Program-made: the position numbers and the translations under genes
Part shown: piece by piece, positions 42,499 to 53,452 of the stretch
Position numbering within the stretch: the first letter of the stretch is position 1
Layout: each line of letters begins with the position of its first letter
From: Amorphochlora amoebiformis
Lineage: Eukaryota; Cercozoa; Chlorarachniophyceae
Assembly: GCA_054601695.1 (NCBI GenBank)
Contig: BAAHQB010000123.1
Coordinates: 310,001-374,000, forward strand
DNA length: 64,000 bases
Direction: 5' to 3'
The notes under the pieces: model-generated
The model's database searches: none
The model's input: the letters and a program-made list of their open reading frames with translations, nothing else
Told to the model about the DNA's origin: nothing

Positions 42499-42537
42499 AA
42501 TAACTTATATGCATACATATCCACCAAACAAATACAG
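41296..42537 (+). repeat. Ladder of ten decoy acceptors of gene 2 exon 17
   Basis: Unit CTTATATGCATACATATCCA CCAAACAAATACAG|TTGTTG then (TA)n, ending near 41340, 41460, 41575, 41703, 41823, 41939, 42047, 42163, 42290 and 42405. Each has the acceptor and the first six exon bases. Confidence 0.95.
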
Positions 42538-42707
42538 TTGTTGCGCCCCGGTTCGTCCTGTCGACTTCAGCAGCGAACCCGAACAAGCGAAAAGATTCCT
42601 CATGTTGAGCGGAGATTCGGTCAGATCCCTCTGGAAGATATATATATATATATCGGTGTCTCTCTATATCTCTAGATCTAAATCTCCAGAGCTCTCTCTG
42701 TATTCTG
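42538..42707 (+). CDS. Gene 2 exon 17
   Basis: Starts [20 protein letters not shown], then [13 protein letters not shown]. Acceptor CAAATACAG|T is preceded by ten decoys. The end is unsure: the GTGAGC donor at 42708 fits the phase, but it makes the exon include a short TA run. Tandem partial copies follow at 42.77, 43.00 and 43.24 kb. Confidence 0.6.
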
Positions 42708-42759
42708 GTGAGCTCTATACATATCTAGATTTAAATCTGTAGATCTTTTTCTCTCTCTC

Positions 42760-42823
42760 TCTCTCTCGTAGAGCAAAGAGATTTTTTGTCATGCTGAGCG
42801 GAGATTCGGTCGGATCCCTCTGG

Positions 42824-42874
<51 letters not shown>

Positions 42875-42948
42875 TCTCTCTATATCTCTAGATCTAAATC
42901 TCTCTATCCTGGTGTCTCTCTATACATCTCTAGATTTAAATCTGCAGA

Positions 42949-42983
<35 letters not shown>

Positions 42984-43253
42984 TTGTGTGTCTAGAGCAA
43001 AGAGATTTGTCATGCTGAGCGGAGATTCGGTGAGATCCCTCTGGAATATATACATCTCTCTCTATCTCGGTGTCTCTCTATATCTCTAGATCTCTCTCTC
43101 TATCTCGGTGTCTCTCTATATCTCTAGATCTCTCTCTATATCTTCTTGTCTCTCTATAAATCTCTAGATTATTTAAATCTGTAGATTTTTTTCTTTTTTT
43201 TTTTTCTCTCTCTCTCTCTCGCTTTTGTGTGTGTAGAGCAAAGAGATATCTCT

Positions 43254-43260
<7 letters not shown>
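42760..43260 (+). repeat. Tandem partial copies of gene 2 exon 17
   Basis: Three units: CTCGTAG|AGCAAAGAGATTT with TCATGCTGAGCGGAGATTCG near 42770 and 42995, truncated near 43236. Each is preceded by a CT-tract acceptor. The copy near 43036 ends in a good donor, TTCG|GTGAGA. Confidence 0.85.
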
Positions 43261-43291
<31 letters not shown>

Positions 43292-43327
43292 GTCATGGTG
43301 TCTCTGTATATTCTCTACATATATTTC

Positions 43328-43367
<40 letters not shown>

Positions 43368-43370
43368 TAG

Positions 43371-43391
43371 GTGGAGGCCAACAAGCAACTC
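43371..43391 (+). CDS. Gene 2 exon 18: 21-nt microexon
   Basis: GTGGAGGCCAACAAGCAACT C, between TATTATATTAG and GTAAGA. Phase 1 to 1 gives GGQQAT; other frames are also open. Confidence 0.5.
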
Positions 43392-43424
43392 GTAAGACGT
43401 TCCAAGCGGACTTACAGTTACTAT

Positions 43425-43479
<55 letters not shown>

Positions 43480-43495
43480 TATATATATATGAATA

Positions 43496-43528
<33 letters not shown>

Positions 43529-43559
43529 TGTGGGTGTATATGTGTATATATTGACAATG

Positions 43560-43607
43560 CACATTATATATTAGTCCATGAAAATATATATATCTATATA
43601 TAGATAT

Positions 43608-43658
<51 letters not shown>

Positions 43659-43735
43659 AACTATGCACATTATACATATTAATTAGTCCCCATGAAAACG
43701 CGGAATATATATATATATATTAACTATGCACACAC

Positions 43736-43766
<31 letters not shown>

Positions 43767-43772
43767 CTATAG

Positions 43773-43816
<44 letters not shown>

Positions 43817-43946
43817 TCGATGAAAACGCGGAATTGGGATTTTACGCCGACGTGCACTCATCAGATGGTTACTCTTTCCTATTAATCTATATATATATAT
43901 ATACATATAATATATATATATGTATATATATATATATTATATATAT

Positions 43947-43983
<37 letters not shown>

Positions 43984-44081
43984 GTATTATATATGCATAT
44001 ATATATATATATATATATATATTTGTATTATATTACGCCGACGTACACTCATCAGATGGTTTCTCTTTCCTATTCATCTAT

Positions 44082-44115
<34 letters not shown>

Positions 44116-44125
44116 ATATATATAT
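43560..44125 (+). repeat. Partial copies of gene 2 exon 19
   Basis: Acceptor-side scraps (TTAGTCCATGAAAA near 43570, AGTCCCCATGAAAACGCGGA near 43686) and a donor-side copy near 44036 (TTACGCCGACGTACACTCAT CAGATGGTTTCTC), separated by (TA)n. Confidence 0.85.
43817..43867 (+). CDS. Gene 2 exon 19
   Basis: [16 protein letters not shown]. Acceptor TATATTAG, donor GATG|GTTACT. Partial copies at 43.57, 43.69 and 44.04 kb. Confidence 0.62.
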
Positions 44126-44149
44126 ATTACATTTCACCCACATACATAC

Positions 44150-44697
44150 ACTCATGAATCATTCTATTCCTCTTCTCCCTCTCGCTATCTTTCTACTAGT
44201 ATCTCTTCTAGCTTCTAGCTACCATATAGCTGCTAGAGTTTCTAAGCATCTCTCTCGCACGTCCACTCTCACGATCAAGACATCCTATCAGCGTCCATGT
44301 GCATGTGTAGTACGCATCCTCAGAGCCATGTGTTTTGTAAATATACTCTCTTTTTAAGTTCAATATCCCCAATGTGTAACCTGTTACCATTATGATGTAG
44401 CTGTTACATTGGCAATAATTATGCTGGAATGAGATGTGCCTATGATGCTATATATTTCCACCCCCCCAAGTCGAAAACACAAATTTTTCGGTCGGATTTT
44501 TTTCGCGCTTTTTTTTTTTTTTTTTTACTCTTTTTTTTTTTTTTCTTTTCTCGTCACTTGTTCTTCTCGGGTCTCTTTCTTTCTTTCGCATTGGTATCTT
44601 TCTCTGTTGTTGAAATTCATTTGTTTGTTAGTTGGAAGATAGATGAAACGCATGTATGTGTGTAGTATAATATTTGTGTGTGTGTTGGTATTATGTG

Positions 44698-44765
<68 letters not shown>

Positions 44766-45065
44766 ATATGTATAAATGTAAATATGTATAAACATAATAT
44801 ATATATATATGTGTGTGTTCAACTCAGGCCGTCGGCCCAGTCTAAATACCAGTCTAAGTAGTACAGGTTGGCGTAATATAAACATATGAATACTGCTATA
44901 TATGATGCCTTAATATGTCATCAATGTATGTCACCAATGCATGTCATCCATGTATGTACATAATCAGTATATGTCATCACTGTATATCATCAATGAGAAT
45001 ATTATACAGATGCATCAATTCGAATGTTATACGGATAAATCGATGCGAATATTATACCGATGCAA
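44150..45065. other. Gene 2 intron 19, unique part
   Basis: Includes an ATG frame at 44154-44357 with a hydrophobic start (signal-like) and a short exon-like piece at 44829-44861 (CCGTCGGCCCAGTCTAAATA then ..TAG) after TTCAACTCAG. Neither is needed by the phase chain. Confidence 0.4.
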
Positions 45066-45074
45066 AATATATAT

Positions 45075-45139
<65 letters not shown>

Positions 45140-45164
45140 AATTTATATATACATATATATATAT

Positions 45165-45224
45165 ATATGTATACACTATTCATGAACAATAACATATATG
45201 TGATTCATACAACCAGGCTCAGAA

Positions 45225-45279
<55 letters not shown>

Positions 45280-45361
45280 TATTCATGAACAATAACATAT
45301 ATGTGATTCATACAACCAGGCTCAGAAGACATATATATATATATATATATATATACATATG

Positions 45362-45410
<49 letters not shown>

Positions 45411-45450
45411 TATTCATGAACAATAACATATATGTGATTCATACAACCAG
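45165..45450 (+). repeat. Two decoy acceptors of gene 2 exon 20
   Basis: CTATTCATGAACAATAACAT..GATTCATACAACCAG|GCTCAGAAGAC then (TA)n, AG near 45217 and 45321, before the authentic 45450. Confidence 0.95.
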
Positions 45451-45530
45451 GCTCAGAAGACCTGACGGTATCTGTACAGGCGGAGGAGCTCGCCAAGCTA
45501 GCTGCCGTATTAGATTCTAGCTCGAATTAA
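45451..45530 (+). CDS. Gene 2 exon 20: C-terminus
   Basis: SEDLTVSVQAEELAKLAAVL then DSSSN and TAA. Acceptor GATTCATACAACCAG, repeated twice upstream with 8-11 nt of the exon. Confidence 0.78.
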
Positions 45531-45803
45531 TTCCCCGTGAAATCAAAACAGAGATTTAAAGTAAAGAGCGCTAGATATATACATATTGTTTGTATGCAAG
45601 TTGCTCTGGTTGTCAAATTTTTCATCAAAGGCTATAAAGTGCAGCTGCTGGTTGGTAAGAGCGAGATTCTACTGTAAGGAGTTCGAATTCGAAAGCGAAT
45701 GGCATCTTTCGTATATTAGATATGAATATGTGCATGTGTACATATATATGTGTGTGTGTGTGTTTGCGTATGTGTGTGTGTGTGTGTGCACACATATCAA
45801 TAT

Positions 45804-45855
<52 letters not shown>

Positions 45856-46407
45856 CATGTGCGCGCGCGCCTGTGTCTAGGGTGTAATAATAACTATTAC
45901 TAACTCTAGAAAATGCATTCATCTAGTTAACGCACGACCTTTGATTATATAGGACTAGTTTTGTTTGATGACTCTATTTTAGACTTTTCCCTAGTTTTGG
46001 ACCACCCACCGTCTAGACCGTATCTAGCGTATACGTAGCTATTTACTAGATCATGCGAAAATTTGAAGAGGATACGAACACAAAGTATATACCTAGTAGT
46101 ATACGCACATGGTCAGTCAGTACCTCGAGTACGTACGTACTAGACGTACGTACGCACACGAACGCGTACATGTACTATATTTATGCGCGATGCGTACGCA
46201 CGGTAGCCAGGATGATATACTAGACGTACTAAGTTGTGCTTTCATCTGCGTATCACAGCACTAGCAGCAGGTAAACGTACCATTCGTATACCGTTATCAA
46301 TTCTAAAGCCAGATCTAGCATTCTCGTGGAAATCGACGACTGGGTTTGCGCTTGATGATCTACTTGCCGTGATGATGACGTGTCTAGAGTGCAATATAAT
46401 CATGAAC

Positions 46408-46464
<57 letters not shown>

Positions 46465-46943
46465 ATGTATATATACGCCTACATACGTATGTATGTATGA
46501 TCTGTTCATACATTTGTGTATGCTACTTTATATAATAAAGGTGCCTACACTAGGTATAAAAATGTACATTATGAGCATAAATAATGATATTTCTTGCAAC
46601 GATGATGAGTGCGAATGTTCAACTTGTTAGACCGCTACAGAAAAGCTCACAGAAACACTCTATGAAGTAAAACCATAAGGATCTAGAAAGCAATTGATGT
46701 GTCCCTTTCGCATCCTTTTCGGTAGTCTAGGTAGCACAGCAGCTGTATGATGCATTCTGTATTTCAAGAGTTTAGAGCGTGTTGATTCTATGTTGATATT
46801 TCGACCCGTCCCCATTGGGGGTATCACCTTTTTTTTTCTGGTGAATTCTTCCTAAACACCCCCCCCCCTCCCCCCTCTTTTTACTCACGGCCATGCAAGG
46901 AGCTTTTTTTGGTGGTTCATTTTTTTTCATTTAAACAGTATCA

Positions 46944-46982
<39 letters not shown>

Positions 46983-47178
46983 CTCTTTGAGAGAAGCCTA
47001 CGCAACACATAAGAAAAAAATTAATTATAATGAAATCATTGGAACTCTTCAGGTCGTTTTTGCTTCCACCCTCCGTGTTGAAAAAAAAAAAAACACCTTT
47101 TTAAGAGCACGACCTTCCGAAGAACTGAAATAAACAACGGAGAAATCAGGAAATTATTCTCCTTTCTCATCCTATTGG
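45531..47178. other. Convergent intergenic region
   Basis: Between the 3' ends of genes 2 and 3. Unique AT-rich DNA with CA and TA runs (45800-45855, 46412-46460, 46944-46980) and poly-T/poly-C near 46830-46880. AATAAA at 46537-46542 may serve gene 2; the first base of a minus-strand gene 3 poly(A) signal was not fixed. A palindromic ACGTACGT cluster lies at 46130-46200. No gene seen. Confidence 0.55.
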
Positions 47179-48290
47179 CTACGACGTCCCGACACCGGCA
47201 GAAGGGAGCGCTCCCGCTACTGGAATCCTTATGGCGCCAAGCCCTGACATAGGCGTAACTGCACCAGCGGGCGTTCCCATGGGGCCGGTTGCGACGCCTG
47301 GGGCATTATTCAGGCTCGTTTCAGGTTGAGCAACTGCGCCAGCGACAGGGCTACCCTCTACGGGACCAGCGCTGGGGAGTGCCTCAGCTGTAGCGGGAAG
47401 GCCTGCCATACCACCAGCCGCAGCTCCAGGAGACGCTGCATAGGCTCCAGGACTAGCACCAGCTTGAGTTGGGAAGCCTGCCGTAACCGCCGAGCCAGGG
47501 GCTGCTCCTCCAAAGGAACCTGGTGCGGCTCCAGGGACCACAGCTCCAGTGATCGCAGCTCCAGGGACCACAGCTCCAGAGACCGCAGCTGCAACTCCCG
47601 TCACCGCAGCTCCAGGGACAGCTCCAGAGACAGCTCCAGGGACAGCTTCAGGGACAGCTCCAGGTATCGCAGTCCCAGGAACCGCAGGTACCGCAGCTAC
47701 AGGAGGTGCAACCCCGGCTGCTCCAACTGCATAGGGTGCAGCTCCGTATGCACCAGGTGCAGCTCCGTATGCTCCAGGTGTAGCTACAACGGCTCCAGGT
47801 GTAGCTCCAACGGCTCCTAGTGTACCTCCAGCGGCTCCAGGTGTAGCTCCAACGGCTCCAGTTGAAGCTCCAACGACTTCAGGTGTAGCTCCAACGGCTC
47901 CAGGTGAAGCTCCAACGACTTCAGGTGTAGATCCAACGGCTCCGGGTGTAGCTCCAACGACTCCAGGTGTATCTCCAACGACTCCAGGTGTAGCTCCAAC
48001 TGCTCCAGGGGCGGCTCCAGGTGTAGCTCCAGCGGCTCCAGGTGTAGCTCCAACGACTCCAGGTGTAGCTCCATCTGCTCCAGGGGCGGCTCCAGGGGTA
48101 GCACCAACGGCTCCAAGGGTAGCTCCAACGGCTCCCGGGGTAGCTCCAACGGCTCCGGGGGTAGCTCCAACGGCTCCAGGGGCAGCTTCAACGGCTCCAG
48201 GTGCCCCAGATGTCCCAGTCGTTCCTCCCGCGCTGGTAGAACCAACACTGAGAGACTGGCCACCGTCTTTCTTGTAGCATCCAAACGGGC
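47179..48290 (-). CDS. Gene 3 exon 15: elastin-like tail and stop
   Basis: 370 codons including TAG. Opens with PFGCYKKDGG, echoing the YGCY motif, then about 25 copies of a 7-residue PGAVGAT unit (21-bp DNA repeat), ending in looser Ala/Gly/Pro/Val sequence. Acceptor ATATGACCAG. The alternative Leu/Glu/Pro frame on the same strand was rejected. Confidence 0.9.
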
Positions 48291-48417
48291 CTGGTCATAT
48301 TGGATTAATGAATTTTCTTTTTTGGGTAGAATGTACAAGAAAAGTAAGAGCAGAAATGAAAGGCGGGAATTAAGAGAAAAAGATGACGTAGGGAACAATT
48401 TCGAGAAAAATTACTAC

Positions 48418-48520
48418 TTTCCAACAGTGCGTTGACATATGGATCTGGACTGTCAGCGATAGACCCCATGTATATGGTGCACTCTCCACCAGCCTGGGTA
48501 TGGTATGTGTAAGACCCTAT
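48418..48520 (-). CDS. Gene 3 exon 14
   Basis: IGSYTYHTQAGGECTIYMGS then IADSPDPYVNALLE. The start is uncertain: AAG|ATA at 48520 or CCCAG|GCT at 48493, same frame. Donor GGAAA|GTAGTA, phase 1. Confidence 0.7.
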
Positions 48521-48584
48521 CTTCAATTCCGTATAAAGATGTATCATTCCGAGAGGAAAGTGTCTGCTTGTATTGTGTGCATAC

Positions 48585-48680
48585 CGAGAAACCGGCGCAG
48601 TCCTTGTTGTGGTTACACTGAGTCGAACAGTAGGAGATCATCTTGGAAGGGGACCAAGGGCGGTTAAATCTAGTCATCAC
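48585..48680 (-). CDS. Gene 3 exon 13: C..C......C.GF signature
   Basis: 32 codons ending [16 protein letters not shown], the Cys spacing typical of PAN/Apple and WSC-type modules. Acceptor CATTTCTTCCAG, donor TTCTCG|GTATGC. Confidence 0.85.
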
Positions 48681-48709
48681 CTGGAAGAAATGTAGACACA
48701 TATACCCAT

Positions 48710-48710
48710 T

Positions 48711-48759
<49 letters not shown>

Positions 48760-48995
48760 ATATATATGTGTGTATATGTGTGTGTGTAAGTATATAAACA
48801 TATAACTATTTATATATAAAAATATACATATAAATTGTATGTATACATATATACATATATATATATATACACTAAAATATATATATATACATATATATAC
48901 ATGTATATTTATATATATATAAGCATACACCTATATATATATCTATATATATATAGAGAGAGAGAGAGATACATATATATTTTTAAACTTATATT

Positions 48996-49085
<90 letters not shown>

Positions 49086-49171
49086 TTGTGCTTTTATATA
49101 TATGTATAGAAGTATTACACTATATGTATATATGAAAACCTATTTGTATATTTACATAATAATTTGAATAC

Positions 49172-49202
<31 letters not shown>

Positions 49203-49269
49203 GTAAAATATGTATAATATATATATATATATATAAAATATGTATAAATATATATATATATTTATATAT

Positions 49270-49300
<31 letters not shown>

Positions 49301-49374
49301 GTATGTATATATACATATATTCACATCTCCATACGTCTATATATATATATATATGGAATTGCACGTATACATCT

Positions 49375-49418
<44 letters not shown>

Positions 49419-49529
49419 ATATATATACATATATACATATATATTATATATACACATATATATAATATATACATATATATATATGATGTATGTATGTATC
49501 TATAATATACACATCTATATTTACTTACA

Positions 49530-49566
<37 letters not shown>

Positions 49567-49600
49567 GTATATACCTATAAATGTAATACAAGGAAGGAGA
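48710..49600. repeat. (TA)n in gene 3 intron 12
   Basis: TA runs with TG/CA islands, no exon. Confidence 0.9.
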
Positions 49601-49663
49601 AATAAATTGCGAGATGGGAAGAGAAAACAGCGGAGAGAAGAGAGAGAAGGTATATGTACATAC

Positions 49664-49727
49664 CACATGATATTTTCGGCTTTCGCCAGTCATGCACCCA
49701 GAGGCTCCCATGTACGTAAATCCAGCG
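49664..49727 (-). CDS. Gene 3 exon 12
   Basis: AGFTYMGASGCMTGESRKYH then V. Acceptor CATGTCTTGCAG, donor CATGTG|GTATGT, phase 0. Confidence 0.82.
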
Positions 49728-49843
49728 CTGCAAGACATGGTAGAAAATTGTGGGAAAAATAAGACGAACATAAATCAACTGGAACCGAAAATTTTTTCGG
49801 TAGTAAGATAAATCAAGAAGAAAATATTTTCGCTGAGTCTTAC

Positions 49844-49936
49844 GCGATGCCAATAGGTTCGGGAATGTTCGAGCGTGCGTAGCACCCATAGGGTTCCGCA
49901 GATGTCTCCGTCAATGACGGTGATCCTTGGCTGAAC
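49844..49936 (-). CDS. Gene 3 exon 11: YGCY motif
   Basis: [20 protein letters not shown] then [10 protein letters not shown]. Acceptor ATTCACTAG|G, donor ATCGC|GTAAGA. Confidence 0.82.
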
Positions 49937-49940
49937 CTAG

Positions 49941-50007
<67 letters not shown>

Positions 50008-50086
50008 GTATATATTTATAAATACATACATAGACATATATATATGTATATATGTATATGTTTGTATATGTATATGTATATGTATG

Positions 50087-50119
<33 letters not shown>

Positions 50120-50140
50120 ATGCATGTATGTATACCATAT

Positions 50141-50172
<32 letters not shown>

Positions 50173-50183
50173 CGTGTATACTA

Positions 50184-50215
<32 letters not shown>

Positions 50216-50277
50216 TATATATATATTATATAATATATATATATACATATATATATATAATATATATGTAATAATGA

Positions 50278-50312
<35 letters not shown>

Positions 50313-50320
50313 TTTGTATG

Positions 50321-50357
<37 letters not shown>

Positions 50358-50396
50358 ATAGATACGTATATATATATATATATATAATAATGTGTA

Positions 50397-50449
<53 letters not shown>

Positions 50450-50508
50450 TTCTATATAATAGTATATATATATATATATGCAAATATATACATACATATA
50501 TATATATA

Positions 50509-50583
<75 letters not shown>

Positions 50584-50927
50584 GTATAGATAATTTAATG
50601 TAATCATACGAAAATGAAGGCAAATAAATTTATGTATGTATACGTGCTGAATATCTGCAATTCTGTATCGCTTTGTGTATTACTCTATGTTTACGAACCT
50701 CATAAAATACAGCATGCAAATTCCGCTAGACAAGAGGCGAATTCCAGTGCATGGAGAATCGCCACTGCTCGCCGGTGCCTCACAGCGTCGCATGCAGTTG
50801 GCAATATTAGGCGTTTTCATCTCGATCTACGTATGAGTATAGCTTGTTTTCTTCACCATGTCAGTGTTTATACGGACTTTTCACATTTACAACATTTACG
50901 TATGAACAGGTACATCTGTATTTTGAG

Positions 50928-50970
<43 letters not shown>

Positions 50971-50990
50971 TATTTAGATGTATATATATT

Positions 50991-51024
<34 letters not shown>

Positions 51025-51250
51025 TATATTTATGTATATACATATATATATATATATATATATGAATACGGATAATAAGATACGTATGTGTGTATATGTA
51101 TATATGTTAGAGAGGGGACCGAAACAGAAATCGTGCAGGGTAACATAGGAAGGGAGAGGATTAAAAGAAGGGAAGGCGGACCAGTTGACAGAAACATGTT
51201 TAGAAATCGGTTTTGTTTGTTGCCTTTTGATAGAAGCGGTGGTCCTCATA
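49937..51250. repeat. (TA)n in gene 3 intron 10
   Basis: TA runs, with unique islands at 50600-50930 and 51085-51250 that hold no supportable exon. Confidence 0.8.
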
Positions 51251-51251
51251 C

Positions 51252-51346
51252 ATCTCTGCGGTGGTTGAGTTGCCACACCTCTGGCCAATGAAGATGTAGT
51301 TGGGGTTTATTTGGGAAGGGATCCCCGACTTAAGGTTTGCCGTAAC
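51252..51346 (-). CDS. Gene 3 exon 10: start of Cys-rich module
   Basis: VTANLKSGIPSQINPNYIFI then GQRCGNSTTAE. Acceptor TACACATAG, donor GAGAT|GTATGA. A shorter form ending at 51279 (CAGAG|GTGTGG) keeps the same phase. Confidence 0.68.
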
Positions 51347-51402
51347 CTATGTGTACATGTTCCAAACTTTAAATCGTATTATGTTTATATTGTATTGATC
51401 AC

Positions 51403-51461
51403 CTGTCCAGATATTACCGCTCCATTGGTCGTACCCAATGCTCCCGGATACTGCCCGGCAC
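51403..51461 (-). CDS. Gene 3 exon 9
   Basis: 59 nt continuing the Gly/Ala-rich linker ([19 protein letters not shown]). Acceptor CACATAGCAG, donor GGACAG|GTGATC. The following intron is only 56 nt. Confidence 0.75.
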
Positions 51462-51469
51462 CTGCTATG

Positions 51470-51473
51470 TGTA

Positions 51474-51561
<88 letters not shown>

Positions 51562-51570
51562 CCAATATAT

Positions 51571-51661
<91 letters not shown>

Positions 51662-51737
51662 TATGTATATATATATATAATATATTATATATGTGTATAT
51701 ATAATAGTGTATATATATATATATATATATATATATC

Positions 51738-51771
<34 letters not shown>

Positions 51772-51853
51772 CATGTATATATCTGCACATATGTCTGTAT
51801 ATCGATGTACATATGAATATAATATACATACAAATACACACACACACGCACAC

Positions 51854-51916
<63 letters not shown>

Positions 51917-51937
51917 TATATATGTATATATATAATA

Positions 51938-51998
<61 letters not shown>

Positions 51999-52086
51999 TT
52001 ACATGTATATATCTGCACATATGTCTGTATATCGATGTACATATGAATATAATATACATACAAATACACACACACACGCACACATT

Positions 52087-52161
<75 letters not shown>

Positions 52162-52178
52162 CATGTATAAATGTATAG

Positions 52179-52220
<42 letters not shown>

Positions 52221-52279
52221 AATGTGTATATATCCATACATATATATATGTATATATACATATATATGTACATGCATAT

Positions 52280-52329
<50 letters not shown>

Positions 52330-52410
52330 GGCAGTACCTTCAAACAAAATATATTCCAAACTATATTATGTACATATCATAACGCTAATCGAAACATAGT
52401 GGAGAATCGT
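51470..52410. repeat. (TA)n with ~115-bp duplicated island
   Basis: Gene 3 intron 8. A segment TTTACATGTATATATCTGCA ... ACACACACACGCACACATTT occurs at 51768-51857 and again at 51999-52087, each flanked by TA. Confidence 0.9.
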
Positions 52411-52413
52411 AAC

Positions 52414-52974
52414 CTGGCATTCCACCGATAGGCGTTCCAAACTGTCCCTGAGCCTGTGGATATCCTCCCATTCCAGCACCGCCCGTAGAAGCTCCAGGGG
52501 GGATACCTGGATTAGCCATTTGGCCAGAATTGAACGAATTCGGTTTCATGGCACCTTGAGAGGCCGTATTTCCACCCATAATAGTATTATCCGCAGCACC
52601 TTGGCTCATCATCGAATTAGTCGCAACTCCTTGGCCCATCATGGGGTTAGAGGCAACTCCTTGGCCCATCACTGGGTTAGGAACAGCTCCCGGGTTCACC
52701 ATGGGGCTAGATACAGCCATCATGGGGTTAGGTGCAGCTCCTTGGCTTATCATAGGGTTCGTTCCTAGGCCTATGGGGTTGGAGGCAGCTTCTTGGCTCG
52801 TCATGGGGTTAGCTCCTTGGCCCATCCCAGAGTTGGCACCTCCTTGGCTTATCCCAGCTACGATGGGTCTAGAAGCAGCACCTTGGCCCATGGGGTCAGC
52901 CACAGCTTCTTGGCCCGTCATATAATTGCCAGGACCTTGGTTTGCACTAGCACCTTGCATCATCGGGTTTTCTC
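52414..52974 (-). CDS. Gene 3 exon 8: Gly/Met/Gln-rich linker
   Basis: About 187 codons of [18 protein letters not shown] degenerate repeats (roughly 14 residues). No WW or Cys motif. Acceptor CACCATATCAG, donor TGCCAG|GTTACG. Confidence 0.88.
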
Positions 52975-52984
52975 CTGATATGGT

Positions 52985-53450
<466 letters not shown>

Positions 53451-53452
53451 AC

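Noticed and set aside
39814-42675. 490- and 446-codon plus-strand open frames
   Set aside because: Run through TA, CA, CT and the decoy ladder; only short segments coincide with real exons, in other frames.
44154-44357. Small secreted protein with signal-like start
   Set aside because: Inside a gene 2 intron, no splice or homology support; noted only.
47817-48398. Minus-strand Leu-Glu-Pro repeat frame
   Set aside because: It is a +1 shadow of the PGAVGAT frame, which alone joins exon 14 in phase and ends in the gene's stop.
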